A stretch of DNA of 64,000 bases from Smallanthus sonchifolius. Taxonomy: Eukaryota; Streptophyta; Magnoliopsida; Asterales; Asteraceae. Positions 22,419 to 31,421 of the stretch are shown here, piece by piece. The translations under genes were made by a program, and so were the position numbers. The stretch's first letter is position 1. Every line of letters starts with the position of its first letter. Location: positions 101,043,501 through 101,107,500 of the forward strand of contig CM042021.1 in NCBI GenBank assembly GCA_023525975.1. Direction: 5' to 3'. The notes beneath the pieces were generated by a model that saw only the letters and a program-made list of their open reading frames with translations, did no database searches and was not told where the DNA came from.

Positions 22419-23133
22419 TGTAGGATCGTGAAATTACAAGATGGTTCTGTTCTTAGTTGAGATTGGCGGAAACAATATCAACTACACAATTATAATCGAG
22501 TAAACAGAAAGAATACTGATAAGCACACTGTTATATTAATCTTTTGTAGATAAACGATTACAAATGAAAACTCTATTTCCAAGCACACTTACAATGAAGT
22601 GTTTACACAGTATTTATACTAACATAGAATCAGGACAGACCCCTGATTCTAAGTATCAGATCGAACACAGGCCGTTGATCTGATGAATATAGCTAACTAT
22701 TACACGTTTAGTCTAAACCTAGTTAACTTTATTGAAGCGTCTTCTAGATGCATCATTGCTTGCATGTATGGAGAAGAGCATTGTCGTCCGTCATTGGTTG
22801 TGCCATTGAGGTTCCTTCTGCTTTGAGTGTGTCAGTTGCTTTTTCAGAAAGTTGTCAGTGACGCTTGGCATGGATAGTCAGCTGCAACAATTTGTCTTCA
22901 AGGAACACAACTATCACCAGCAAGAATGAGAACGATGCTGCTGATAAGCCTATCAACAGCAACATTGGTCTTCAGCAGATAAGGCTATCCGCAGCAGATT
23001 TGTTCTTCAGCAGGAGAACAAGTATCCGCAGCAAATAATCTTTTCCGCAGCAGTTTGTTGGTCAGTAGCAAACTCTGAGATCAGCTGCATTTGTACTTAG
23101 AGAATTTTATAGCCATCAGTCTTTGTTTCTACA
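22419..23133 (-). repeat. Copia-B 3' LTR
   Basis: Plus strand TGTAGGATCG to GTTTCTACA, followed by a polypurine tract (minus strand TCTAGGGGGAGTTTG). Compared by eye with the other LTR it differs at about 35 of 715 positions. About six of these are in the first 340 bases; the rest are in the half rich in CAGCAGCAAA-type palindromes (22790-23090). Confidence 0.92.
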
Positions 23134-23204
23134 AACTCCCCCTAGACTGATGCTACCAAAATTCTCTTACTGTCTTTGTTGCTGAAGCTTTTGCATGTTT
23201 CTGA

Positions 23205-24029
23205 CTATCCTTTCAACCTTATATCCTCCATTGGGACCATCTCCCCCTTTTTGGGTGCATCAATGGACGAATAAGCATCAGTTTGGGTGCCCACTGATAC
23301 AAGGGAGAGAGTAGGTAAAGTTTGGTATTTATGAGCTTCACGCATAGAGACTTGGTCTCTTAATTTGAACACTTCAGCCTCTAGCATGACCAACCTGGCC
23401 ATCAATTCTAAGATATGAAGTTGCAGTCTGTCCTCATCCACAGCTGTGGAATCCTTGGATCCAGATGGGGCCTTAGGCCTGGCCTCTTCATCCCCATCAC
23501 CCATGGTTTCTTGGCACCTGGGATTCCTCTCAGTGAAGGGAGTTTCCAAGGAAACATCCTCACTGTGAGTTGCCGTGGTTGAGGTCTTAGCAATGTTGTC
23601 ACTGTCCTCCCGGTCATTTGATGGACCAGCAGTAGTGACAACCTCTTCCACATCCACTCTTTCATAGCTCCTAGAGTGGACCTTCAGGGTAGATGAACTT
23701 GGGTTGGGTGTGTTGGAAGCAAGATCAATCAGTACCTCTGAGATAGTGGTAGTTGGAGAAGGTACATCATTTTGATCAGGTTCCTCAACACTTAAGTTCA
23801 GAAGAAAAGGAAAGGCTCAGGGGGCTGTTCTATGGATCCAGGAAGTGATCCTGATCCTAATAGAGAGACATCCAAAGGAGTCTCCCTAATAATGTGGCTG
23901 TCCGTTATGATATTCTCACCAGAATGTTGTGATTCTAAGTGAGGGCTGTTAGGTTGGGTTTGGGCCTTTGAGGCAAAAGAAGAAGGAGATCACTTGCACC
24001 TTTTCCTAGTCGTTGCAACCGGGGCCCTG
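23205..24029 (-). pseudogene. Env-like ORF of Copia-B, C-terminal part
   Basis: Minus-strand frame open from about 23812 to 23205 after an upstream frame change. Acidic, Ser/Thr-rich sequence (DREDSDNIAKTSTT) leads to a leucine/valine heptad stretch (LHILELMARLVMLEAEVFKL) that looks like a coiled coil, and a C-terminus near MVPMEDIRLKG. It is the continuation of 41762-41519 across the Gypsy-3 insertion. No function can be assigned. Confidence 0.6.
24025..24029. repeat. Gypsy-3 target-site duplication CCCTG (second copy 41514-41518)
   Basis: CCCTG on both sides of Gypsy-3 defines an element of 24030-41513 and joins the two Copia-B env-like pieces. Confidence 0.95.
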
Positions 24030-25362
24030 TGTCACACCCCAACCGATGGCGGAATCATCGGGGCGGGACATGTAAGACTGTTCATGAGCACAAGGTTGAC
24101 TAGTCTGTAATATATTAATTCCATTCCCATTCAAACAAACACGAAACAAGTTCAAAGTACATAATGAAATACAATTTGTCTTTGATTTAATATTAACTAG
24201 GTCCAAAGCCTATGTGTAGCATGTCTTGATCAAACTCAAATGAAAGCATCTGAAACATGAATAAAATAAGGTCAACTAAAAAGTTGGTGAGTATAACACA
24301 AGTTTGTACATAGATAGCATATAGTTTGTAAACCAAATCCTTTACATAACATGATAAATAAGGCATTTATGGGGAGCCGCTATTGTGTAACCAAGTACAA
24401 TCAAACCTTAGTAACTAGTATGCAAATTGTGTTGTCGGTATCAATCACCTCCACTTGGGTGGGTTTGTCAGACTCAATAGATCTATCATTGAAAACCGTC
24501 GGCTTGAATAGTTAATGATTGTACATAATAGCATGCAGAAGTTAGCACAAATAGTCCTCGGGCATAAAGCTCAAATTGCACACATGAATGTTATAGGATT
24601 TGTAATTGTGTTGTTTGTGTAAATGTAAACATGTAATTTGTATATAGTTCATGTTTCACCCCAAAAGTGTAAAAGAGTAAAAGGGGTTGTGAATACTCAC
24701 TTGATTCGAAGGCGTAGCTAACACAAGATACTAGCTAGCAATAAGATCCTTGCAATGCACAATGTTAACCTAGAGTGTAATGTATATTGTATTAATAGTG
24801 CACAAAGTCTATGTCAAAGTTTAGGGTCGGATTGGAGGAGTGTATAAGGTTAGGGATTTGAACTTGAAATGTATTGTATAATATGAAAGATTTGAAATGG
24901 GTATTTTTGGAACCTTTTGATTAATAAATAACTAAATAATTAAATAATTTATTATTTATCTAGTTATGAAGATAATGTAGACGTTATAGGTAATTAAGTA
25001 TAAATAAATAAATGTTTTTGTTTAAATATAAATTAAATTTTATAGGTTTAAATAAATAACTTTTATTTATTTTAGAATTAAAAACTTGATCTTTTCAGAG
25101 TAGTTAATATAATTTTTATAAAAACGATTATTTTTATTTGAAAAATTAATTTGGAATACTTATTGTTTTAAAAATATGAAATTAAATATTCTGTCAAAGT
25201 TTTCTCACACACACGACCGTGCCAGGGATAAGGCACGATCGTGCTAGGACCACGGGCGCGACCGCGTTGATCAAGGATGCGACCGTGTTGATCAAACGGA
25301 TGACATAGCAAGGCTGCTCACTAGGCACGACCGTGCCTGCGCCAGGCACGACCGTGTCTAGG
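24030..25362 (-). repeat. Gypsy-3 3' LTR, segment left of Gypsy-4
   Basis: Plus strand TGTCACACCCCAACC to the CTAGG target site. It contains the intron-like acceptor and donor (minus strand, near 24250 and 24700). At 25209-25360 it has a palindrome cluster (GGCACGACCGTGCC and variants) of the same motif and orientation, relative to the element, as Gypsy-1. Confidence 0.92.
25358..25362. repeat. Gypsy-4 target-site duplication CTAGG (second copy 34299-34303)
   Basis: CTAGG flanks Gypsy-4 on both sides. The uninterrupted right LTR of Gypsy-3 has GTGTCTAGGGTTCGG at the equivalent site (near 40394), confirming the insertion exactly. Confidence 0.97.
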
Positions 25363-26791
25363 TGTGACATTTCAAAAATTTTCGTTGCGGAATTTATCGT
25401 GTAAATATTAACATTTTATATTTAATCAAATTTATACAAATTGGTGTATTGGCAAATTTCAATTTATGTACTTTTAATTTTAAAAAAAAAATATTTGAAG
25501 GTTATAAACTATATAAATTATGTTATTAAATTAAATAATTTATATTAATCAATGGTTTTCAATTTTATTTACCATTCAATGAGATTGATCATAAATAAAA
25601 ACATAAGTTTTATGAAACTTTATATGCTTAAGTTTTATTTGGTTTTTATACAAATAAGTATTTTATGTTATGAAATTAATTTAATAAAAATTTTATAAAT
25701 TTTATAAATTTTAAAAACTAATATAAAATTTTATACAAAAAAAAATTCCACATTTAAAAATTTGCATATATAAAAGAAAAACATATTTTAATAGGATTAA
25801 TAACCTTTATAAAACTTTTATTTATAAAAATAATAATACAAGTTTATAAAAAAATTTATAAATTAGTTTGATTTAAAAGAAATTTAAATTAATTTATTTA
25901 AATAAAAGTTCAGGGTTTATATTGTAATTAATCAGACTAAAAGGATTTAAAATTTAAAATCGTTGAGGGGCTGTTTCTGGTCAAATGAAACTACAGGGAT
26001 CCATCCGGTATTTAATTTAAGGGCTATTCCGTATTAAACCAAACCCCAGGGACTATAATTGCCAAACCCCAAATCGTTTTACCGGTCACCCTGCTCCTTG
26101 GTCCGGCGGATAATTCGCTTTTCCGGCGAAGCCCGACAACCCTGTCCCTCTACACCTCAACACCCGAAACCTGCACCATTGTACTCGCCGCCCTCACACG
26201 ACCATGTTTCCCCGACCAATTTGTCTTCATATCATCAGAATTCCCGAGACGCCATTGTCTAACCTAAAGTCAAACCCATAAAAATTCGGCCGACACACAG
26301 TACCTCCACGGCTATAACCTAGCCCCGTATGTTCGTCTGGTCGGTGCGTGTGAACCCAAGCTATCAATTGCCGTGTGTACTATCGGGATTATGATTCAAG
26401 TTAAAAGTCAACCCTGGACCTTCATCCGTTAATGGCACTCTCTCCGTCTATTCCCTCCTTAAATTGAGGCTACCGCGGTGTTCGTGATATCCAGGAGAAG
26501 CTCCCCAGCCCTTTTGAAGTTCCAATTCGACCCCAAGGTCCATTTCCAGTTTTGGGGTCTCTCGGCTTCGTCCTCGACTTCGCAGGCCACCACCATCTGG
26601 TATTAACCTCTAAATTTCATACTTATATACTCGTTTCACTTACGGTTAACTAACCCAATCACATTCGAGGCCAACATCATCGCGATTCCGGCAAATCAGT
26701 GTCCTCGGCAACACCCGCTTGTGTTGCCGAGAACTCAGGATCAAGGACAGGGACTTGTTATGTATTTTAAGCATTAGTAATGATCAGCGAT

Positions 26792-26863
26792 GGGCTTATA
26801 GCCCGGCTGGTCACACTCGTCCCCGATAACAATCAGGTCCCGTGTTCGATTCTCGCGAGCTCC
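26792..26863 (+). other. tRNA-like segment with A and B boxes in Gypsy-4 LTR
   Basis: TAGCCCGGCTGG at 26799-26810 fits a Pol III A box and GTTCGATTC at 26844-26852 fits a B box, at tRNA-like spacing. Acceptor-stem pairing of 26792-26798 with 26857-26863 is partial (about five of seven, counting G-U) and the T-arm is imperfect, so this is a tRNA-derived relic or SINE head, not a working tRNA. A T7 run follows at about 26877-26883. The 3' LTR copy is at 32851-32922. Could also be a chance match. Confidence 0.45.
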
Positions 26864-27579
26864 GATCCAAACCCCCTTTTTTTATTTATTTTATTTAATT
26901 TCTGTTTTGAACCCCTGGACCCGTTTCATCCTATGAACCCGGATTCGGGACTGGTCCGACCCGGTCCGACCCATTTGACTATTTAATCTTATTTTATTTA
27001 CTATATATTCACATAATTAATTTAAAACCCATTTAACTACTTTTAAATATCTTTAACCCACTAAAAATTATTTCGAGGCCATTAACTCGGCCGTTTATTT
27101 TAACTTGACTTTTGGACATATTCAAACCCGTTAAATTTATAAAGTAATAGAACCGACGTTTACATAAGTTATTTAATTATTTAAACTCACGAAAAATAAC
27201 AAAAATATCATTTTTATAAATAAATAAAAATACGCGTTATTCAAAATATAATATTTTTATGAAATTCAAAATGGGTAAATTATGATTTATAAAATGCAAG
27301 TGTTATTAAAAATATATATATTCCAAGAAGTTTAAATATTTAAATTAGAAATTTTATAAAAATACATAATCTTACAAAAATTAATATTTATTTGTACAAT
27401 GATTTCAAAACATATAATTTCCCGCAAATGTTATTTCAATTACAAACCCACCTATATTTAAACAAATATACGTGTACACGAATTCATATTTGATACATAT
27501 TCATTTGCATAGGATTTCGTCGTATATAACAACAATACAAATATCACCAACGCGCGTGAAGTAAAACCCTCGCTGCAAG

Positions 27580-28005
27580 GTGAGTTACATATCCCCTATT
27601 TACATTTTTATACATTTTGGGGTGAAACGTAATCTGTGCTTACTTACATACAATTCAACTTGTGTTTACATGTGTAGATTATTGTGCTTTTGTGCTTGAT
27701 CACTTGTTATGCTATGAATACTTTTAGGATGGTTTAAATTATGTGTAACCCACATAGTCTTGATTCCATACCTATCACTTTTAGGGTAGCGGTATGCTAT
27801 GCCTATCACGTTAAACCTTTATCCTTATATACAAAATTACATGCTTACAATTGGTATACATATAGTGAATTCTCCACATTATGCCATATCATACCATGTC
27901 AAACTATGAATTGTATAAACGTTTTTAACTAAACTTTTATCTTATTTAAACATATGTAAACTCACCAACTCTCGTAGTTGACACTTGTTTTGGATTACGT
28001 TTCAG
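27580..28005 (+). other. Intron-like module in Gypsy-4 LTR
   Basis: CAAG|GTGAGTT donor at 27580 and an acceptor ending TACGTTTCAG at 28005, followed by GTGAAG; 426 bases apart. A CACCAACTC...GTAGTTGAC inverted motif lies just upstream of the acceptor, as in the other families. The 3' LTR copy is at 33639-34064. Confidence 0.55.
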
Positions 28006-28239
28006 GTGAAGATATGTGATTTTGTGACTATGTGTTGAAGGTGCTACACATAAGGCTTTTGGACCTAGTAAAATAATTATGTGTAATATTCTAGAATAGG
28101 GTGTTGTAACTTGAATTGTATTTGGATATTTGGTATTTAAATCTCATTAATGAGTTATGCAACCTTAGTAGATCATGTGCTTATGAACAATCATCACATT
28201 GTCCGCCTCGATGATTCCGCCATCGGTCGGGGTGTGACA

Positions 28240-29225
28240 GATTGGTATCAGAGCCATGGTTATAGGGAATTAGGTTATTAGACACGATGACCTAGACTAT
28301 AACCCTAGGACTCCCTTTTATGTGCTATGTGCTAAATGATTAAATGCTATGTGAATTATTTGTAGTTAGGTAATATTTGAATTTTCCCAAGTTTGGTACA
28401 TGAGACTTATACACATACATACAAGGCTTAAATACATGATACATACTTTACATACACATTCGACAAACAAACTTATGCAAACAAATACACTACTCATCCC
28501 TTTTCACACTCTCTCCTAATCCTTATAAATTGCAACATTCCTACACATTTTATATTCATAGACTCTTAAATCTATTAAAATCTTGAAAATCTCGTCAACG
28601 ACTTAATTTCCTGAAACCAGTAAAAGACACGTGCAATCTGGAAGGGTGACACCTGTACATTAGGTTTTCTGTCTAGGAAAGCATTTCGTATAAATCCAAA
28701 TAAACGGACCCGTATGCTTTCCTGGGAATTCCTGAAGTGAGTGTTTACCTATAGGCTAAAGCATGTCTCTTTGAAAGTTTCGGGAAATTAATTAACGTTG
28801 ATAAGTCAATGTAGTCGCAAGGATACAATCCGAACTTAAACTCAAATTTGGAGACATTATAGCAAGGTAGGAAGAACTAGACGAACATGCAAAACAAATC
28901 ATTACTACGGGTGCACACGTAATAACGATTTATAGTGCATGCGAATCCCGGCCATTCCTATCGCGCGAATAATGATCTATGTTATCATATCCTCCCAGGA
29001 ATAGATTTCATGGCTTATTTCCCCTATCCTTTAGTGTTATAAATTTTGAATGAATTATGTGATCAGTTTTTAGTCAGAACTTACATACATTATCATGCGA
29101 TATGATGAGTGTCATCTCGCGTTCCTGCTTACATTATTGTGAACAGTCTACCAACTGTAGCACATGCATGCCTATTTTGCTCGAAGTCTCATAAAATTTT
29201 GTCTTTTCTCGTGGTATTTTATAGA
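28240..29225 (+). other. Gypsy-4 primer-binding site and leader
   Basis: ATTGGTATCAGAGCC at 28241-28255 matches initiator Met-tRNA. The leader hairpin arms AGGAAAGCAT (28675-28684) and ATGCTTTCCT (28714-28723) pair perfectly. An acceptor-like pyrimidine stretch ending TTTTATAG stops at 29224, two bases before the gag ATG. No convincing ORF before gag. Confidence 0.8.
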
Positions 29226-30458
29226 ATGCCTCCCCGTCGCGCAGCTAATGCTAACTCCAGCAATCCCAACGTTGACCTTGCTGCACTACTTACTCAACTA
29301 ATAGGCCAAATGATCCAAGCTAACAACAACAGTGATGGGTCTAACACGCAAGGGAATGGTCCAAACCCACCGTACTGCACATTCAAGCATTTCAATTCTT
29401 GCAACCCCACCAAATTCTTCGGGACGGAAGGTGCTACTGGCCTTCTTCAATGGTTTGAAAGTATGGAGAATACTTTCCTAAACAGCGATTGTCCCGACAA
29501 CCTCAAAGTCCGTTATGCTTCCAGCGTCTTCCAAAAACGAGCTCTCACCTGGTGGAACAGTGAGAAACGTACTCGAGGCAACGAATCCGCTATGTCCTTG
29601 TCTTGGGACGAAATGAAACGACTTATGACTGACGAGTTCTGTCCTCGCAACGAAATGAGGAAGCTCGAAGCTGAATTTTGGGATCTCACCCAAGATAGCG
29701 GAGAGAATTTGGCTTACACCACTCGTTTTCAAGAACTAAGTCTGCTCGTGTCCCACATGGTTACTCCCTTAGCGCGAGGAATTGAGAAATACATAGGTGG
29801 ACTGCCTATGCCGCTCCAAGACACCGTATTGGGAAGTAATCCCTCCACTCTCGAAGACGCTATCCGTTTGTCTGCTGTGTTGACTGACAATCACGTCAAA
29901 GCGGGTACCTTATCCAGGAAGGGTACCAAGAAAGTGGTCGACAAAGCTGCTACTTCTGTGTCCGACAAAGATGAAGAACCCAAATCTTCCCATCGTGATA
30001 GGAAGCGTAATGCCCAAAACTTTGCGGCCGTCATTCCTGCCGTACCTGTGACCCAAGTTACTCCTGCGGGTCAAATTCTGAGAAATTATGTAGGTTCATT
30101 TCCCCAATGCCCTACTTGCAAGTATCACCATGCCTCGCATGCTGCATGCCGTCTATGCTCAAAATGTGGACGCTATGGACACATTGTTACTACTTGCCGT
30201 GCTCGCACTATCGTTAATCAAGCTACTCAAGGCAATCATCCAGTGCCTCTCACTGTCACCTATGGACACTGTTACGAATGTGGAGACCCAAACCACTTTC
30301 GGAACCAATGTCCAAGACTTCAAAATCAAGGTGGTCCTCGTGGACGAGCCTTTAATATAAATGCTAACAAGACTCCGGCCAATGACGACACTGTCAACGG
30401 TACGTCCCTTTGTTCACTGTCTTTATACATCCGTTTTATTCAATATTCATGCCAATAG
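29226..30458 (+). CDS. gag: Gypsy-4 gag, intact
   Basis: 410 residues from the MPPRRA start, the ATG matching the MPP start of Gypsy-1; an upstream in-frame ATG at 29109 lies before the acceptor-like site and is not preferred. A retrotransposon gag core (CTFKHFNSCNPTKFFG, AEFWDLTQDSGENLAYTT) is followed by a basic linker and CCHC knuckles near 310 (CSKCGRYGHIVTTC) and 348 (CYECGDPNHFRNQC). The gag forms virus-like particles and binds RNA. The frame stops within the start of the protease region. Keeping gag open while pol is lost suggests gag is still useful in cis to a parasite element. Confidence 0.9.
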   Translation: MPPRRAANANSSNPNVDLAALLTQLIGQMIQANNNSDGSNTQGNGPNPPYCTFKHFNSCNPTKFFGTEGATGLLQWFESMENTFLNSDCPDNLKVRYASSVFQKRALTWWNSEKRTRGNESAMSLSWDEMKRLMTDEFCPRNEMRKLEAEFWDLTQDSGENLAYTTRFQELSLLVSHMVTPLARGIEKYIGGLPMPLQDTVLGSNPSTLEDAIRLSAVLTDNHVKAGTLSRKGTKKVVDKAATSVSDKDEEPKSSHRDRKRNAQNFAAVIPAVPVTQVTPAGQILRNYVGSFPQCPTCKYHHASHAACRLCSKCGRYGHIVTTCRARTIVNQATQGNHPVPLTVTYGHCYECGDPNHFRNQCPRLQNQGGPRGRAFNINANKTPANDDTVNGTSLCSLSLYIRFIQYSCQ

Positions 30459-30660
30459 AAAATTGTGTCTTTTGCTCTTAGCCATCTATTTGCTAAACAA
30501 CCAACCAATTTTAATAACTCGTATATCATAGTAATAGTGGATGGGAAATCCATTGCTATAAATTCTATAATCCGTGATTGCATATAACAGCTATGCTTTC
30601 ACCATTCATCTCATTCCTATACTTTCGCGAAACAAATCTATTATGTTTAAATTTAGTCAT
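30459..30660 (+). pseudogene. Decayed protease remnant of Gypsy-4
   Basis: In a shifted frame short stretches still resemble Gypsy-1 protease, for example VDGKSIAINSIIRDC against ADGNTVTIDTIICDC. The catalytic DTGA position reads NIHA and the frame has stops. It ends near 30660; no RT follows. Confidence 0.6.
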
Positions 30661-30703
30661 ACAACTTGCTAGCTCTGTTAAAGTCTACTTGAATTGTTGA
30701 AGT

Positions 30704-30842
30704 TCTAAATCCTAGTAATTATGCACGGGGAATCCCCGGTATATCAAAGGGGTGGTGGGTTAGCCGCTGGTACACCCTATACATAAACCCACTTGATATA
30801 ACGAGTATAAACCATGCATAAGTACTAGGAAGAGGATCGGTT
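30704..30842 (+). repeat. Fold-back direct repeat, copy 1 (copy 2 at 30955-31094)
   Basis: Two 139-140-base copies, about 95% alike by eye, 112 bases apart. Each is itself an imperfect inverted repeat: CCTAGTAATTATGCA at one end, TGCATAAGTACTAGG at the other, with inner arms GATAT/ATATC and GGGGAATCCCC. It looks like a small hairpin element or a structured RNA module; no coding potential. Confidence 0.8.
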
Positions 30843-30954
30843 ATTGTTAGACATATTTGTGCTATAAAACCACTCATAGACGTGATAACATTTACAAATT
30901 ATATGCATTTCATTGTACAATTTTCAATTGAGAAAGATGATTTAATTAAAATGA

Positions 30955-31094
30955 TCTAAATCCTAGTAATTATGCACGGGAAATCCCCGGTATATCAAAG
31001 GGGTGGTGGGTTAGCCGCTGGTACACCCTATACATAAACCCACTTGATATGACGAGTATAAACTGTGCATAAGTACTAAGAAGAGGACCGGTTT
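30955..31094 (+). repeat. Fold-back direct repeat, copy 2
   Basis: Second copy of the 30704-30842 unit, with the same outer and inner inverted arms and a few substitutions. Confidence 0.8.
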
Positions 31095-31386
31095 TTGAAA
31101 ATTTTAATATGAACACCCGTGGGGTGGAGTTTTAAAGGAAAATGCCATGTCACGAGGTGATTGGCACCAATATTATGGTTTCATGTAGTTTACATCCATG
31201 CGTGTATGAACAATTGTATGCATAAGTCTCACTACACCATTAGATCAACTAATTTTCAACTCGACTCGAATTAGCATCGTCATCCGTCATCATACGATAT
31301 TTCCCCGCTGAATCTTTCTCTTGTGAAATAATTCCATCCTAAGTCTTTTAACATCTCTTTCCCGCTTCTATAACCTTCGCTAATCG

Positions 31387-31421
31387 AATTTCGGGACGAA
31401 ATTCCTTCAACTTGGGGAGAC
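31387..31421 (+). other. Gypsy-4 pre-LTR hairpin and polypurine tract
   Basis: AATTTCG-GGA-CGAAATT at 31387-31403 and CTTGGGGAGAC ending at 31421, next to the 3' LTR. Retained although pol is gone, consistent with a need in cis for reverse transcription. Confidence 0.8.

Larger units (their letters stand above)
25363..28239 (+). repeat. Gypsy-4 5' LTR
   Basis: TGTGACATTTC to GGGGTGTGACA, 2877 bases. The first 600 bases are very AT-rich; a GC-richer central part (26050-26760) follows. It carries a tRNA-like segment (26792-26863) followed by a T-run, and an intron-like donor/acceptor pair (27580-28005). No GGTC palindromes. Confidence 0.95.

Noticed and set aside
24006..24206. A minus-strand ORF at the Gypsy-3 LTR end, repeated at 39027-39245
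   Set aside because: It crosses the LTR boundary and primer-binding site in one copy and the insertion junction in the other, so it cannot be a gene.
26780..26986. A 68-codon ORF in both Gypsy-4 LTRs (also 32839-33045)
   Set aside because: It runs through the tRNA-like segment and T-run; low-complexity translation and no conservation beyond LTR identity.
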